From CAYPTY01 sp964413935 (GTDB lineage Bacteria > Bacteroidota > Rhodothermia > Balneolales > Balneolaceae): a stretch of 64,000 nt of DNA. Location of the stretch: the NCBI GenBank assembly GCA_964413935.1, contig CAYPTY010000008.1:1-64000 (forward strand), in the 5' to 3' direction. A program made the position numbers and the translations under genes. Positions 34,933-45,700 of this stretch are shown here, piece by piece. Under the pieces are notes generated by a model, which was not told the origin of the DNA, searched no databases, and was given only the letters and a program-made list of their open reading frames with translations. Position 1 is the stretch's first letter. Every line of letters begins with the position of its first letter.

Positions 34933-36627
34933 CTAATCGGAATCACTTTTTCGGGTTTTCGCAATAGACCTGCTCAGGATCAGCACTGGTATGAGTCCAA
35001 CCACGACGATGGCCAGTGCTGCACCTGATGATTCGCCCAGTCGCTCATCTGAGGCTAAACGGTAAACCTGAACAGCCAGGGTTTCGAAGTTAAATGGCCT
35101 TACGATCAGCGTGGCCGGTAATTCTTTCATCACGTCCACCACCACAAGCAGAATTGCTGTCAGTAAGCTGCTGCCCATCATAGGGATATGGATTTTTCTT
35201 AAAACGGAAAAGAAAGAATATCCGAGGCCTCTTGCGGCCTCATCCATGCCCGGCGTGATCTTTTGCATGCTGGCCTCAACTGTATTGTAGGAAACGGCCA
35301 GAAACCGCACCAGATAAGCAAAAATCATGGCAAACAGGGTGCCACTGAAGATGAGTCCGGCGGTGAAGTTAAAGGTCTCCTGTGTCAGATCATTAATCCA
35401 GTTATCAAAGGCACCGAAGGGAATTAAGACACCGACCGCGATTACAGATCCGGGTATGGCATAGCCAATGGAAGCAAGGCGGTTCATGAAACGTACGCTT
35501 CGGGTGGGATTGAGTCTGCGCGCATAGGCCATGAGTAAAGCAATGACAATGGCAACAGCAGCCGTCAGGAAACCAACACTGAGTGTATTTAAGGCAAACC
35601 CAAAGAAGCGGGGATGCAAGGCCAGGTCCAGATAGTTGAAAAACATTACTATGAGTAATATGAGCGGCATCCCAAAACCAAAGAGAACGGGAATGGAACA
35701 AAGCAGGATGCTGCCGCTTTCTCTGCCTCCTTTAAGCCGAAAACGCTGTATGCGTTTGAAACGCGTTTTCTGGTCCTGACTAATTCTTTTCGATCTGGAA
35801 TAGCGTTCAATAACTAATAAAATGGCGATAAAGCCCAGCAGAAAGGCCGATAGCTGAGCAGCCGCTGTGCGCTCACCCAGGCCGAACCAGGTGCGGTAAA
35901 TACCGGTGGTGAAGGTCTGAATGCCAAAATATTCTACCGTGCCAAAGTCATTCAGCGTTTCCATCAGCACCAGAGCCAGTCCCGCAATGATTCCAGGTCG
36001 TGCCATAGGCAGGGAAATTCGCAGGAATGATTGTAGTGTGGAGTATCCCAGGTTTCGGCCCGCCTCCAGATAGGAAGTGGGTTGTTCCAGAAAAGTTGCC
36101 CTTGATAGCAAATACACATATGGATAAAAGGAAAGGGACATAATGATAATAGCCCCGGTTCGGGAGCGGATATCCGGAAACCAGTAATCCCGGCTGTTTA
36201 CTTCGAATAGATCCCGTATCAGCTGTTGTATCGGACCGGCCACATCCAGAAAGTCCGTAAAAATATAAGCCAGCAGATAAGCAGGAATAGCCATAGGGAG
36301 CAGCAGCGCCCATTCAAAGAAGGTTCGAAACCGGAAATCACACATGGTGACCAGCCAGGCAGTGGATACTCCCAAAATAGTTGTGAGTATGCCGATACCA
36401 ATCATCAGGATGAGGGAATTCAGGATGTAATCGGGTAAAACAGTTTCAGCCAGATGAGCCCAGATATCGCCTGAAGGCATGAAAATGTTAAAAATCACCG
36501 TCAGAATAGGGATGGAAATCAGTAGGGCAATCACCGAGCTGATTGCAAGCCAAATGAGGGAGGATTTCCGGGCACCGGATTCCAGTCTTTCCCCAAGTAC
36601 TTTTATTGATTGAATGAATTCAGCCAA
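34933..36627 (-). CDS. fbpB: Ferric iron ABC transporter permease (FbpB-like)
   Basis: Inner-membrane permease with two fused halves, 564 residues and about 12 helices. Each half has the EAA loop that contacts the ATPase: EAGRNLGYSTLQSFLRISLP near 205 and EAARGLGYSFFSVLRKIHIP near 470. It pairs functionally with the iron-binding protein that converges on it. The start is TTG at 36627, 3 bases after the FAD oxidoreductase stop; no better upstream or downstream ATG is available. It is thus the last gene of the subtilase operon, an unusual setting. The ATPase must be encoded elsewhere. Confidence 0.9.
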   Translation of the reverse strand: MAEFIQSIKVLGERLESGARKSSLIWLAISSVIALLISIPILTVIFNIFMPSGDIWAHLAETVLPDYILNSLILMIGIGILTTILGVSTAWLVTMCDFRFRTFFEWALLLPMAIPAYLLAYIFTDFLDVAGPIQQLIRDLFEVNSRDYWFPDIRSRTGAIIIMSLSFYPYVYLLSRATFLEQPTSYLEAGRNLGYSTLQSFLRISLPMARPGIIAGLALVLMETLNDFGTVEYFGIQTFTTGIYRTWFGLGERTAAAQLSAFLLGFIAILLVIERYSRSKRISQDQKTRFKRIQRFRLKGGRESGSILLCSIPVLFGFGMPLILLIVMFFNYLDLALHPRFFGFALNTLSVGFLTAAVAIVIALLMAYARRLNPTRSVRFMNRLASIGYAIPGSVIAVGVLIPFGAFDNWINDLTQETFNFTAGLIFSGTLFAMIFAYLVRFLAVSYNTVEASMQKITPGMDEAARGLGYSFFSVLRKIHIPMMGSSLLTAILLVVVDVMKELPATLIVRPFNFETLAVQVYRLASDERLGESSGAALAIVVVGLIPVLILSRSIAKTRKSDSD

Positions 36628-36630
36628 AAC

Positions 36631-38064
36631 TCAGAATTGTCTTGCGATAGCCGCCCTCGCAGCATGATAACCGCACATACCGTGTACACCCCCTCCGGGT
36701 GGTGTAGCCGAGGAACAAATGTAAATGCCTTTCAGCGGAGTTGTATATGGTGAGATTCGGGCAACCGGCCGTGTAAAAAGCTGGGACAGGGTTGCTGCGC
36801 CTACATTTATATCACCCCCCACATAATTTGCGTTATAATCCTCAAATTCAGCTGTATTGACGGTATTTTTAGCCAGAATGCATTCCTTAAATCCGGGTGC
36901 CAGTTCTTCAATTCGGTTTTCGATGATTGCGGTCATATCGAAAGTGGAGGAATTGGGGCAATGAGCATAAACCCACAGGGTGTGTTTGCCTTCAGGCGCA
37001 CGTCCGGGATCCGCTATGGTTTGTTGAGAAATGAGCAGATAAGGTTTCTCGGATACGATACCATCCCAGGCCTGTTGTTCAGAATGAACCAGTTCCTCCA
37101 TACTGCTTCCCACATGCAGAGTGCCGGCTTTACGGGCATGTTGGTTTTTCCAGGGCACCGGAGCTGAAAGAGCGTAATCAATTTTGAAAACTCCCGGTCC
37201 GTAACGGTATTTGCTGATTTTATTTCGATAGGCTTCTGGAAAAGCACCACCCATCACATTCACCATAGTTTTAGGTGAGGTATTGAAAAAAACAGCCGGA
37301 TAGTCTTTGAGCTGTTCCCGGTCTGTGATTCTTACCCCTGTTTCGATCACCCCGCCCAGACTTTTAAAATATTCAGCCATAGCCGAGGTGAGGGTTGAGG
37401 ATCCACCTTTGGCAAAGGGCCATCCCACCGCATGCAGACTGCTCCCCAGTACCAAGCCAAAGGCTGCGGAGCCAGGATAGGTCAGGGGAATGATACTGTG
37501 AGCGGCAAGACCTCCAAACATGGTTTTTGTTCGCTCTTCCTTAAAAATCTGATCCACAAAAGCACGGGCCGATCGAAGGCCATACCATCCGAATCGGGCC
37601 ATTTTAAACGGCTTACCAGGTAACAAACTAAAAGGAGCAAAGAGATCTTTGGCCAGACCAAACCAGCTGTTCACAAAAGGTTTGTACAATCTGCGATAAG
37701 CATCTGCATCCTTCCCCAATCCATCCAGCGTTTCATCCAGTGACTTCGAAATAACAACGGCATCGCCATCGGGCAGGGGATGGACCAGCGGCAGTTCAGG
37801 ATGAATCCACTCCACACCATAGTCTTCGAGAGGAAGGGTTCTCATAAAAGGGGATGAAACGGCTGTAGGGTGTACAGCAGAACAGATATCATGCTTAAAC
37901 CCGGGCAGTGTAAGTTCAAGGGTACGGGTTCCGCCTCCGATCTGATCATAAGCCTCAACCACTCTGACTTTTCTGCCTTCCTGGGCAAGGCGGATGGCAG
38001 CGGCCAGTCCATTAGGACCGGAACCGACAACCAAAGCATCATATGTGTGGGATTTTTTGCTCAA
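36631..38064 (-). CDS. FAD-dependent oxidoreductase, phytoene-desaturase/PYROXD2 family
   Basis: Flavoprotein of 477 residues. The dinucleotide-binding motif is DALVVGSGPNGLAAAIRLA near the start, with the second part GGGTRTLELTLPGF. The C-terminal FAD block is PLKGIYICSSATPPGGGVHG and MCGYHAARAA. The family includes CrtI/CrtO and PYROXD2. The CrtI-type desaturation role is not supported by immediate neighbours: upstream a subtilase, downstream a ferric permease. The real substrate is unknown. It starts 38 bases after the subtilase stop. Confidence 0.82.
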   Translation of the reverse strand: MSKKSHTYDALVVGSGPNGLAAAIRLAQEGRKVRVVEAYDQIGGGTRTLELTLPGFKHDICSAVHPTAVSSPFMRTLPLEDYGVEWIHPELPLVHPLPDGDAVVISKSLDETLDGLGKDADAYRRLYKPFVNSWFGLAKDLFAPFSLLPGKPFKMARFGWYGLRSARAFVDQIFKEERTKTMFGGLAAHSIIPLTYPGSAAFGLVLGSSLHAVGWPFAKGGSSTLTSAMAEYFKSLGGVIETGVRITDREQLKDYPAVFFNTSPKTMVNVMGGAFPEAYRNKISKYRYGPGVFKIDYALSAPVPWKNQHARKAGTLHVGSSMEELVHSEQQAWDGIVSEKPYLLISQQTIADPGRAPEGKHTLWVYAHCPNSSTFDMTAIIENRIEELAPGFKECILAKNTVNTAEFEDYNANYVGGDINVGAATLSQLFTRPVARISPYTTPLKGIYICSSATPPGGGVHGMCGYHAARAAIARQF

Positions 38065-38102
38065 AGCATCCCAAAGATAAACACTATGTGCTTCCTGAGC
38101 TA

Positions 38103-39782
38103 TTATTCATTTACTCGGAAGGCCGCTTCCCTGGCGGCTTCATAGGCATTGATCACTCCTCCGGTTGCGGAGAGAGAACCAAAAGAAATTTCTTCATCCT
38201 GAGTCCCGGGTTTGATCACAATCTGATCCCCAAAAGGTGTGGACGTTTCGAGGATGATTTCTTTGACCTCAGTAGCATCCAGTTCGGGGAAGTAGCTCAT
38301 AAGCAATGCAGCCACTCCGGAGACCACCGGTGCAGCCATACTGGTTCCATTGAAAAAGGTATAACCGTTACCAGGAACCGTTGAATAAATAGAAACCCCC
38401 GGGGCAAAGATGTCCACGCTCTTAATGCCATAATTGGAAAAATCAGCGGCCAGGTTTTCGCCTAAAGCGGGAGCGCTGGCACCCACTTCCAGCCAGTTCA
38501 TTGCCAGGCCACCATCCTCATAAAATCTGTTTGGGAAATTATCTTCAAGGTCGATGTCGTCCCCGTCATTACCCGCGCCATGCACCATCAGAACGCCCAG
38601 CGAATCCGCAAAACGAACGGCCTCATCTACATAGAATTTCTCCGGAGAATACGATTTACCAAAACTCATATTGATGATATGCGCTCCGTTTTCGGCGGCG
38701 TATCGAATGGCATTGGCCACATCCTTATCCCGCTCATCCCCATTAGGAACGGTGCGAAGCACCATGATTTCAACACTGTTAGCCACGCCATCCATACCGA
38801 TTCCATTTCCGCGCAAAGCGGCTACGATCCCGGCCACATGAGTTCCATGATCAGCAAAGGGGCCAACCACATCATTATTGCCATAAAACCTGTTGCTGAG
38901 ATCATCATAGTCATCGCCCACAATGATTCGGGTATCATTTTCCGGACTCAGGCTACCCAGCTGACCTTTTATGCTCTCATACTCGTAGTCAATCAGCTCT
39001 TCTGTAATATTATTGGCCAGTAAATTTCGAAGTACTTCTTTTGAAACGGCTACATTCTGATCATCCTCAGGGGAAGGAGTGAGATCTTTGGTATTGGCTT
39101 CCTCAATGCTTTGAATACCGATGGTTTGTTTGGCAAAGTTGGCATAATTGATAATCTGCTCAATTTGCTGAACCTGACTCTGAAGTTCAGCTCTTCGGTT
39201 CATGTGGTTTCTTCGAAGGCGCTGATAGAAGTCATATTCTTCCATTTCTGTGGAGTCGATATCGGCAGAATCCCGGTCAGCAAATCGTTCATCCAGCTGA
39301 AAATAAATGCGGGTACCCTCATAGGAATCATTGATCACATGAGTGCTGTCCGGACCTCCGATGAAATTCCAGCCGTAGATATCATCCACATAGCCGTTAT
39401 TGTCATCATCTTCACCATTTAAGGGGACTTCATCCCTGTTTACCCAGATTGCCTCACTCAGATCCTCATGAAAGCGGTCGATCCCCGAATCGATGATGGC
39501 TACCACCACCTTCCGGGCTGGTTCCCGGTCTGAAAGTACTTCCGCATAGGCTTTTTCGAGTCCGATACCCTGGTATACCGGATGATCTGTTTCCAGTAAG
39601 TGCCAGCCCTCAAGCGTTACCTCCTCGGCAGCGGTTGTTTTAACAACACTGGTTTGTGTTTCGTTATTGGAATCAGGTTCGGAATTGCTTGCAACATTTT
39701 TTGTACCGGAACAGGATACAAAGAGGATGGAGAAGAAAAGGCTAAGGATGGTGAATGAACGCAGAGGTTTCAGAGATCTCAT
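38103..39782 (-). CDS. Subtilisin-like S8 serine protease, lipoprotein
   Basis: Secreted protease of 559 residues anchored through Cys24 (FSILFVSCSGT). The catalytic triad is in VAIIDSGIDRFHEDL (Asp), DHGTHVAGIVAALRG (His) and NGTSMAAPVVSGVAAL (Ser). An insertion of about 150 residues, containing a long predicted helix, lies between the Asp and His motifs, as in many Bacteroidota S8 lipoproteins. It is the first gene of a three-gene leftward unit with the FAD oxidoreductase and the ferric permease. Confidence 0.93.
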   Translation of the reverse strand: MRSLKPLRSFTILSLFFSILFVSCSGTKNVASNSEPDSNNETQTSVVKTTAAEEVTLEGWHLLETDHPVYQGIGLEKAYAEVLSDREPARKVVVAIIDSGIDRFHEDLSEAIWVNRDEVPLNGEDDDNNGYVDDIYGWNFIGGPDSTHVINDSYEGTRIYFQLDERFADRDSADIDSTEMEEYDFYQRLRRNHMNRRAELQSQVQQIEQIINYANFAKQTIGIQSIEEANTKDLTPSPEDDQNVAVSKEVLRNLLANNITEELIDYEYESIKGQLGSLSPENDTRIIVGDDYDDLSNRFYGNNDVVGPFADHGTHVAGIVAALRGNGIGMDGVANSVEIMVLRTVPNGDERDKDVANAIRYAAENGAHIINMSFGKSYSPEKFYVDEAVRFADSLGVLMVHGAGNDGDDIDLEDNFPNRFYEDGGLAMNWLEVGASAPALGENLAADFSNYGIKSVDIFAPGVSIYSTVPGNGYTFFNGTSMAAPVVSGVAALLMSYFPELDATEVKEIILETSTPFGDQIVIKPGTQDEEISFGSLSATGGVINAYEAAREAAFRVNE

Positions 39783-39847
39783 TGAAGAAAGATTTGGGTT
39801 GTGCTTAGGTTAGGCTGAATAAAGGGATTAACGCCCTTTAATCCAAT

Positions 39848-40990
39848 TTAATCTGCATTTTTTCGGAGGGTAAGCAGGAGATAATCCGTGCACAAAATGA
39901 GTGCACCCAATGCTCCAAGGATGATGAGGCTGAGAAAGGGTTCCCAGATTACAAATCCACCGACGGTACCCAGTAAGGCGCCCAGATACTGAATGAATTT
40001 GAGCTGATCGTTGGATGCATTTTTAATCAGTGTTTCGAGACGGTGTTCATCATACTGCCGCAAATTATCTTCCACCAGCTGATGAACATCCAGCTGATTG
40101 ATGAGTTTGTAAAGCAGATTAGTCACAACATTTTCAATAATATCACTGTTGGCATCGATTCGGTCGGGAAGGGTGTCCAGAAAATCATCCAGCTTGTCCA
40201 AACCCTTTTCAACGCTGGCCGGCAGCTTTTGAATGGCTTCTTCCACAATTTCCTGCATTTCCTGTCCTTTGACGAAGGAGTAAGCCTTTAGGGCCACTTT
40301 TTCAATGGTGTTTTCTACGATGGTGTCTTCGATCTGTTCGATGATGGTTTTGGCGATACTGGCCCGCACTTCCGGATTGGCAATCATTTCATCCACATAG
40401 CCATAGGTCAGTGCTTTCAGATCGTGGCGAAAAGTGGGATCATCGATGATGGAGCGTACATATTCGGTTGCCTTTTCCCGGTATTTGCTGATGGCTTTAG
40501 ACTCATGAATTTTTTGCTTTATGATATCTGGGTTGATCAGGTCCTCTGAAACAGCACGTGCAAGGCGAAAGGCGATACGGTCTTTCTGGGCCGGGATCAA
40601 ACCATGGCCCAGTAGCGGACGTTCTTTTGCTGGGCGAAATAGCATGGTGATAGCTACCCAGTTTGTTGCAAAACCAATCAGTCCAGAAATAGCTAAAATG
40701 CTCAATAAACCTTCAAACTGAATACCATAACCAAAAATCTGGCCGGTGATACCTTCGAAATCCCAGAAAAAGGAAAGTATGAAGAGAGCCACCAGCAACA
40801 GGGGGAAAGCCAGCAGCAGTTTGAGAGCCCATCGACTGGATATCATTACCCTGGGCGGACCTTCCCGGTCTCTGCTTTCAATGATTTCCGACTGGTTCTT
40901 TTCAACATGAGTTGAAATCAAATCCCAGATCTGAAGGGCGTAATTCTTGCTCTTTTCGCTGATCAGTTGCTGTTCGTCTTTTTTGGGCAT
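39848..40990 (-). CDS. DUF445 family membrane protein
   Basis: A 380-residue protein with two N-terminal helices (about 52-73 and 85-115), a typical DUF445 core (GFATNWVAITMLFRPAKERP, GLIPAQKDRIAFRLARAVSEDLINPD), a long helical middle part and a C-terminal membrane pair. Function is not established. It stands 115 bases upstream of and divergent from the marR operon. Confidence 0.88.
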   Translation of the reverse strand: MPKKDEQQLISEKSKNYALQIWDLISTHVEKNQSEIIESRDREGPPRVMISSRWALKLLLAFPLLLVALFILSFFWDFEGITGQIFGYGIQFEGLLSILAISGLIGFATNWVAITMLFRPAKERPLLGHGLIPAQKDRIAFRLARAVSEDLINPDIIKQKIHESKAISKYREKATEYVRSIIDDPTFRHDLKALTYGYVDEMIANPEVRASIAKTIIEQIEDTIVENTIEKVALKAYSFVKGQEMQEIVEEAIQKLPASVEKGLDKLDDFLDTLPDRIDANSDIIENVVTNLLYKLINQLDVHQLVEDNLRQYDEHRLETLIKNASNDQLKFIQYLGALLGTVGGFVIWEPFLSLIILGALGALILCTDYLLLTLRKNAD

Positions 40991-41076
40991 GCGTGCGTCT
41001 ACGTAGATAACCGTCGTCTGTTCCTAAAATAAACTGAAAAAAATCAGAATCCGTGAAATGTTAGTTACTTTTTATA

Positions 41077-41092
41077 TGTTGTCGCGACAACA
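41077..41092 (+). promoter_or_regulatory. Perfect 16-base palindrome, candidate MarR operator
   Basis: TGTTGTCG|CGACAACA is a perfect inverted repeat ending 12 bases before the marR ATG. MarR repressors commonly bind such sites at their own promoter, so this is the likely autoregulatory operator of the efflux operon. Confidence 0.7.
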
Positions 41093-41104
41093 GTAAATAC
41101 TCTC

Positions 41105-41584
41105 ATGGATAATCTGATCAATTTAGAGGAAAAGAGCGGCTACCTGATTTACCAGTTAAATCTGCTCTGGAAAAGGGAAATAAGCAGATCCATTGCTGAA
41201 TTTGACCTTACCTACACCCAGTATCTGGTGCTGATGGCTACTGCGTGGATACATCTGAATGATCAAACCGGGAGCGTAACACAAGCACGCATCTCTGAAT
41301 TCCTGCATATCGACCGAATGCTGGTAAGCAGGATGGTCAATAAACTGATGCAACGTAAGTTCATTCAAACAAAGGAGGGATGCGATGGGAGTCGAACACA
41401 GCCCTTGTGCGTCACGGATGAAGGCATCAGCATACTAAGAAAAGCAGTGCCACAGATTCTTGATAAAGAACAGGATTTCTATGCATGCCTGAATAAAAAA
41501 GAGCATAAAACGCTCAATCAAATAATGGCTAAAGTATTGAACTACAACCAGTTGAAAGATCAATCTCAAACATCTGATAAATGA
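41105..41584 (+). CDS. MarR family transcriptional regulator
   Basis: Winged-helix repressor of 159 residues. Recognition helix region is ISEFLHIDRMLVSRMVNKLMQR; the wing follows (DGSRTQPLCVTDEG). The stop overlaps the adaptor start in ATGA, so the regulator is translated with the pump genes. The palindrome just upstream suggests that it represses the whole operon and releases on ligand binding. Confidence 0.93.
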   Translation: MDNLINLEEKSGYLIYQLNLLWKREISRSIAEFDLTYTQYLVLMATAWIHLNDQTGSVTQARISEFLHIDRMLVSRMVNKLMQRKFIQTKEGCDGSRTQPLCVTDEGISILRKAVPQILDKEQDFYACLNKKEHKTLNQIMAKVLNYNQLKDQSQTSDK

Positions 41585-42702
41585 ATACGAGAAAATTAAC
41601 CGTAATCGGAGGTATCGCTTCACTGATTCTGGCCATCATTCTGGGAAACCTGCTGATGAATTCAGGTAACGGCGATGAATTCACCGATTCACCGGAAGTT
41701 GTGGTGAGTGTCCCGGTGCTGAGTGGTAAAAGTGATACCGTGCGGGCCGACATTGCTTTCACCGGGCGTGTCATACCGGAAGAAAGGATTGATGTTATTG
41801 CTGAGGTTTCCGGTGTTTTACAACAGACTACGGTGAGCTTCAAAACGGGAAATGCATTCAGCAAGGGAGATATTCTCATCCGCATAGACGATCGGGAATT
41901 CCGAAGAAGCCTGATGTCGCAGCGATCCCGCTTTGCTTCACTCATTTCACAAATACTGCCGGATATCCGACTCGATTATCCTGATGAGTATGAAAAGTGG
42001 GCCTATTATCTGAGTAATTTTTCAGCAGAGGAGAGTATTCTCGATTTACCGGAAAGCAACAATGAAAAATTCAACCTTTTCCAGACCAGCCGGAATGTAT
42101 TGAGCGAATTTTTTGCCATACGTCAGTCAGAGAGTCGCCTGGAAAAATATACGATTAGCGCTCCTTTTGATGGAGTAGTAAACAGCGCTCAGATCAACTC
42201 AGGAACGCTGGTTAGGCCCAATCAGCCGCTGGGCACTTTTATACGCAACGATGTTTTTGAAATTGAAGCCTCAGTCAGTGTGGATGAGGTTGATTACATC
42301 AAATTGGGAGATGCAGTACAGCTTCAGATTCAACGCCGTAATCGAAATGAGGACGTTTCGGCTACTGTGAAACGCATTAACGCATCCATCGATCCGGGTA
42401 CCCAGACCGTACTGGTTTATCTTGAGATTCAATCTGGCGATCTGCTGGCTGGTGAATTTATAAGAGGCAGCATCAAAGGGCGTGCTTTTGAGAATGCCAT
42501 GCTCATCCCCAGAAGTATCATGTCACAGAACAATATGATTTTCACAGTAAGGGATTCGGTAGCCTACCTTGAGCCGGTTGAAGTTCTGGCCAGGCTGGGA
42601 GAAAAACTGATTATCCGCTCTCCGGGCGAGGGCGTTGAAATCATCAATGAATTCCGTTCACCTGTATTCAAGGGAACCAAAGTTTCAGTGCTGAGGAACT
42701 GA
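41581..42702 (+). CDS. RND efflux periplasmic adaptor (HlyD/MFP family)
   Basis: Membrane-fusion protein of 373 residues. One N-terminal anchor helix (GGIASLILAIILGNLLMN) is followed by the lipoyl half-motif AEVSGVLQQTTVSFKTGNAF and the second half APFDGVVNSAQINSGTLVRP. A beta-barrel domain completes it. It connects the RND pump to the outer-membrane channel. Adjacent genes overlap or are 1 base apart. Confidence 0.92.
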   Translation: MNTRKLTVIGGIASLILAIILGNLLMNSGNGDEFTDSPEVVVSVPVLSGKSDTVRADIAFTGRVIPEERIDVIAEVSGVLQQTTVSFKTGNAFSKGDILIRIDDREFRRSLMSQRSRFASLISQILPDIRLDYPDEYEKWAYYLSNFSAEESILDLPESNNEKFNLFQTSRNVLSEFFAIRQSESRLEKYTISAPFDGVVNSAQINSGTLVRPNQPLGTFIRNDVFEIEASVSVDEVDYIKLGDAVQLQIQRRNRNEDVSATVKRINASIDPGTQTVLVYLEIQSGDLLAGEFIRGSIKGRAFENAMLIPRSIMSQNNMIFTVRDSVAYLEPVEVLARLGEKLIIRSPGEGVEIINEFRSPVFKGTKVSVLRN

Positions 42703-42703
42703 T

Positions 42704-45700
42704 ATGAAGCGGATTATACTCTTTTTTGCGAAGCATCAGATCCTGGTAAACCTGTTAATCCTGCTGATGATATTGTTCGGCACCTTTGCAGCCCTGAATG
42801 TGTCATCTTCCTTTTTTCCTAAGCAGGACACCCGTTTCATTGTGGTTCAGGCTACCTATCCGGGCGCCTCACCGATGGAAATTGAAGAGGGTGTGGTGCT
42901 TAAAATTGAGGAGGGACTGGAAGGAATTCAGGGCATCGACCGGGTTACCTCCGTTTCTTCCGAGTCATCCGGAAATATCCGCATTGAACTGGAGTACGGG
43001 GCCAACGCTAATGATGTGCTGCAGGAAGTTAAAAATGCCATTGATGGCATCACTTCATTCCCTGCCGGTCTCGAAAAAACACTGGTTTTCAAGGAAGAGC
43101 CGGTCAGCTCAGTGGGTGTAATCGCAATCTACGGCGAGGCACCTTTATCGGCTCTGAAGGAATCAGCCCAGAAATTTGAAGACAATCTGCGTGCATTTGA
43201 GGGCATCTCACAGGTCGAGCTAACCGGTTTTACTGATCCTGAAATTGAAGTTAGTGTTCGGGAAGATGATCTTCGCCGTTTCGGACTTACCTTTACGGAT
43301 TTATCTCAGGCTATTGCACAGTCAAATATTCGAACAACGGGTGGTACCATCAAAGGAGAGGATCTTGAATATACGGTACGGGTGGATGAGCGTAATTACT
43401 ACGCTAAAGATCTGGCTGAAATTGTAGTTCGGGCCGGTATGGATGGCAGCATTGTTCGTCTGAAGGATTTGGCCGAAGTCAGAGATGATTTTGATGAATC
43501 TACCAACAGAGCCTATCTGAATGGGACTCCTGCGGTGATTGTGACGGTCACAACCCTGAATGAGGAAGATATCCTGGATGCCAATTCTTTTGTGAAGGAA
43601 TACATCGAGGTCTTCAATCGGGATAATAAACTGATCAAAGCTGAACTCATTGACGATTCAGTTGTGAATCTGAGGGAGAGAATTGCCCTTTTGCAGGAAA
43701 ATGGCCTGTTCGGGGTATCGCTGGTATTTATCCTGCTGATGCTTTTTCTGAGAATCCGGGTTGCCTTCTGGGTGGCTATGGGAATTCCCATATCATTTAT
43801 GGGTATGATTATACTGGCCGCTTTTGCCGGTGTTACCATCAATGTCATTTCACTTTTCGGAATGATTATCGTTGTGGGTATTCTGGTTGATGATGGAATT
43901 GTGGTGGGTGAGAACATCTACCAGAAGATCGAAGAGGGATACAATCCATTAAGAGCAGCAGTTGATGGAACACTCGAGGTTTTACCGGCTATCACATCAG
44001 CGATTGCAACCACCAGTACGGCTTTTGCATTTTTCTACTTCCTGGACGGGCGACTGGGTGAGTTCTTCTCTGAGGTAGCTTTCGTAGTAATAGCTTCTCT
44101 GGCGATTTCCCTCATTGAGGTCATTATTTTTCTGCCGGCTCACCTTTCTCATATGAAAGGTATTGATATCAACGAAGAGAAAAAGAAACCCTCTAAATTT
44201 GATATAGAGGCTAAAGTCGAGAAAGCGTTGTTTTTGCTCAGAGATCGCATTTATGTTCCTTTTCTTAAGTTTTCGCTGGATAACAAGACGCTGGCCGTGT
44301 TTTCCGGAATTGCTCTCCTGATCATTACGATTGCAGCGATCAGAGGCGGTCATGTTAAAACCACCTTTTTCCCGAATGTAGAGGGCAATACCGTGGTTGC
44401 TTCCCTAGAAATGCCTCAGGGTACTCCGGAAGAAAAAACCCGACTTATCTCAGAGAGAATTGAATCGGCAGCGAGGAGGGTTAACCAGCGTTATCAGGAT
44501 GAAGGGGCTGAAAGTGATTACATCCGCGATATTTTCATACAACTGGGCCCCGGAGCCAACAAGGCCACCATCAACATGTATCTTTCTCCATCGGAGGAGA
44601 GAAGTATCCGAAGCTTTGATATATCGGTAGACATCAAAAACGAAACAGGTCCGGTTCCTGAAACAAAGTTGTTGTCTTTTCTATCCGCTAACCCATTTGG
44701 AAAACCGGTCTCCGTTTCTCTTTCATCTAATAACTTTGCTGAACTGAGATCCGCTAAGGAGGAATTGAAAGCCGAGTTGAATAAACTGCCTGAACTCAGG
44801 GATGTGGTAGACAACGACAATGAAGACCAGCCCGAAGTATCCATTAAACTGAAGGAACAAGCTTACCTGCTTGGGTTCTCACTGCAGGATGTGGTTGCAC
44901 AGGTGCGTGCAGGCTTTTTCGGTGCAGAAGTCCAACGACTGCAGCGTGGCGATGATGAAGTTAAGGTTTGGGTGCGATATGATATCGAAGACCGAAGAAG
45001 TGTGGGTAATCTGCTCGACATGCGTATTCGCCAGCCTGGAGGACGCGCTTATCCTTTGAGTGAACTGGCTGATGTGGAATTTACCAACGGACTGGTGGCC
45101 ATAAACCACCGAGATGGAAGACGGGAAATAAGAGTGGATGCAGAACTCTCCAGCCTGGATGTTTCAGCAACGGATGTGCTCGGCCTGATTCAGGAAGATA
45201 TCTTGCCCGGTATTCTTGCCCGGCATCCGAGTGTGGATTATGAGTTTGAAGGACAGGTGAGGGAGACAGAGAAAACAGCTAAATCAGCGCAAACCGTACT
45301 CCCCGTAATCCTGATTATTCTATTTTCCATTGTTATTTGGACTTTCAGGTCATCTCTGCAAGCCGTTATCCTCTATTCACTTATCCCTTTTGGAATTATA
45401 GGAACCGGACTGGGACATTACATTCATGATGTGCAGATTTCACTGCTTTCTATGCTGGGTTTTGTGGCGCTGGTGGGTATAATCGTAAATGATGGCTTGG
45501 TGTTTATCAGCTCATTTAATGATCGCATACGGCATGGCACTAAGATCCGGGAGGCATTGATTGAAACGGGGCGATCCCGCTTCAGGCCCATTTTGCTCAC
45601 CACCATCACCACGGTTGCCGGACTTGCTCCGCTGATTTTTGAGAAAAGCTTTCAGGCGCAGTTCCTGATTCCTATGGCTATTACCATTGCCTACGGTTTA

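Noticed and set aside
36631..38064. Phytoene desaturase for carotenoid synthesis
   Set aside because: Only family-level similarity; neighbours are a subtilase and a ferric permease, and PYROXD2-type members are not carotenoid enzymes.
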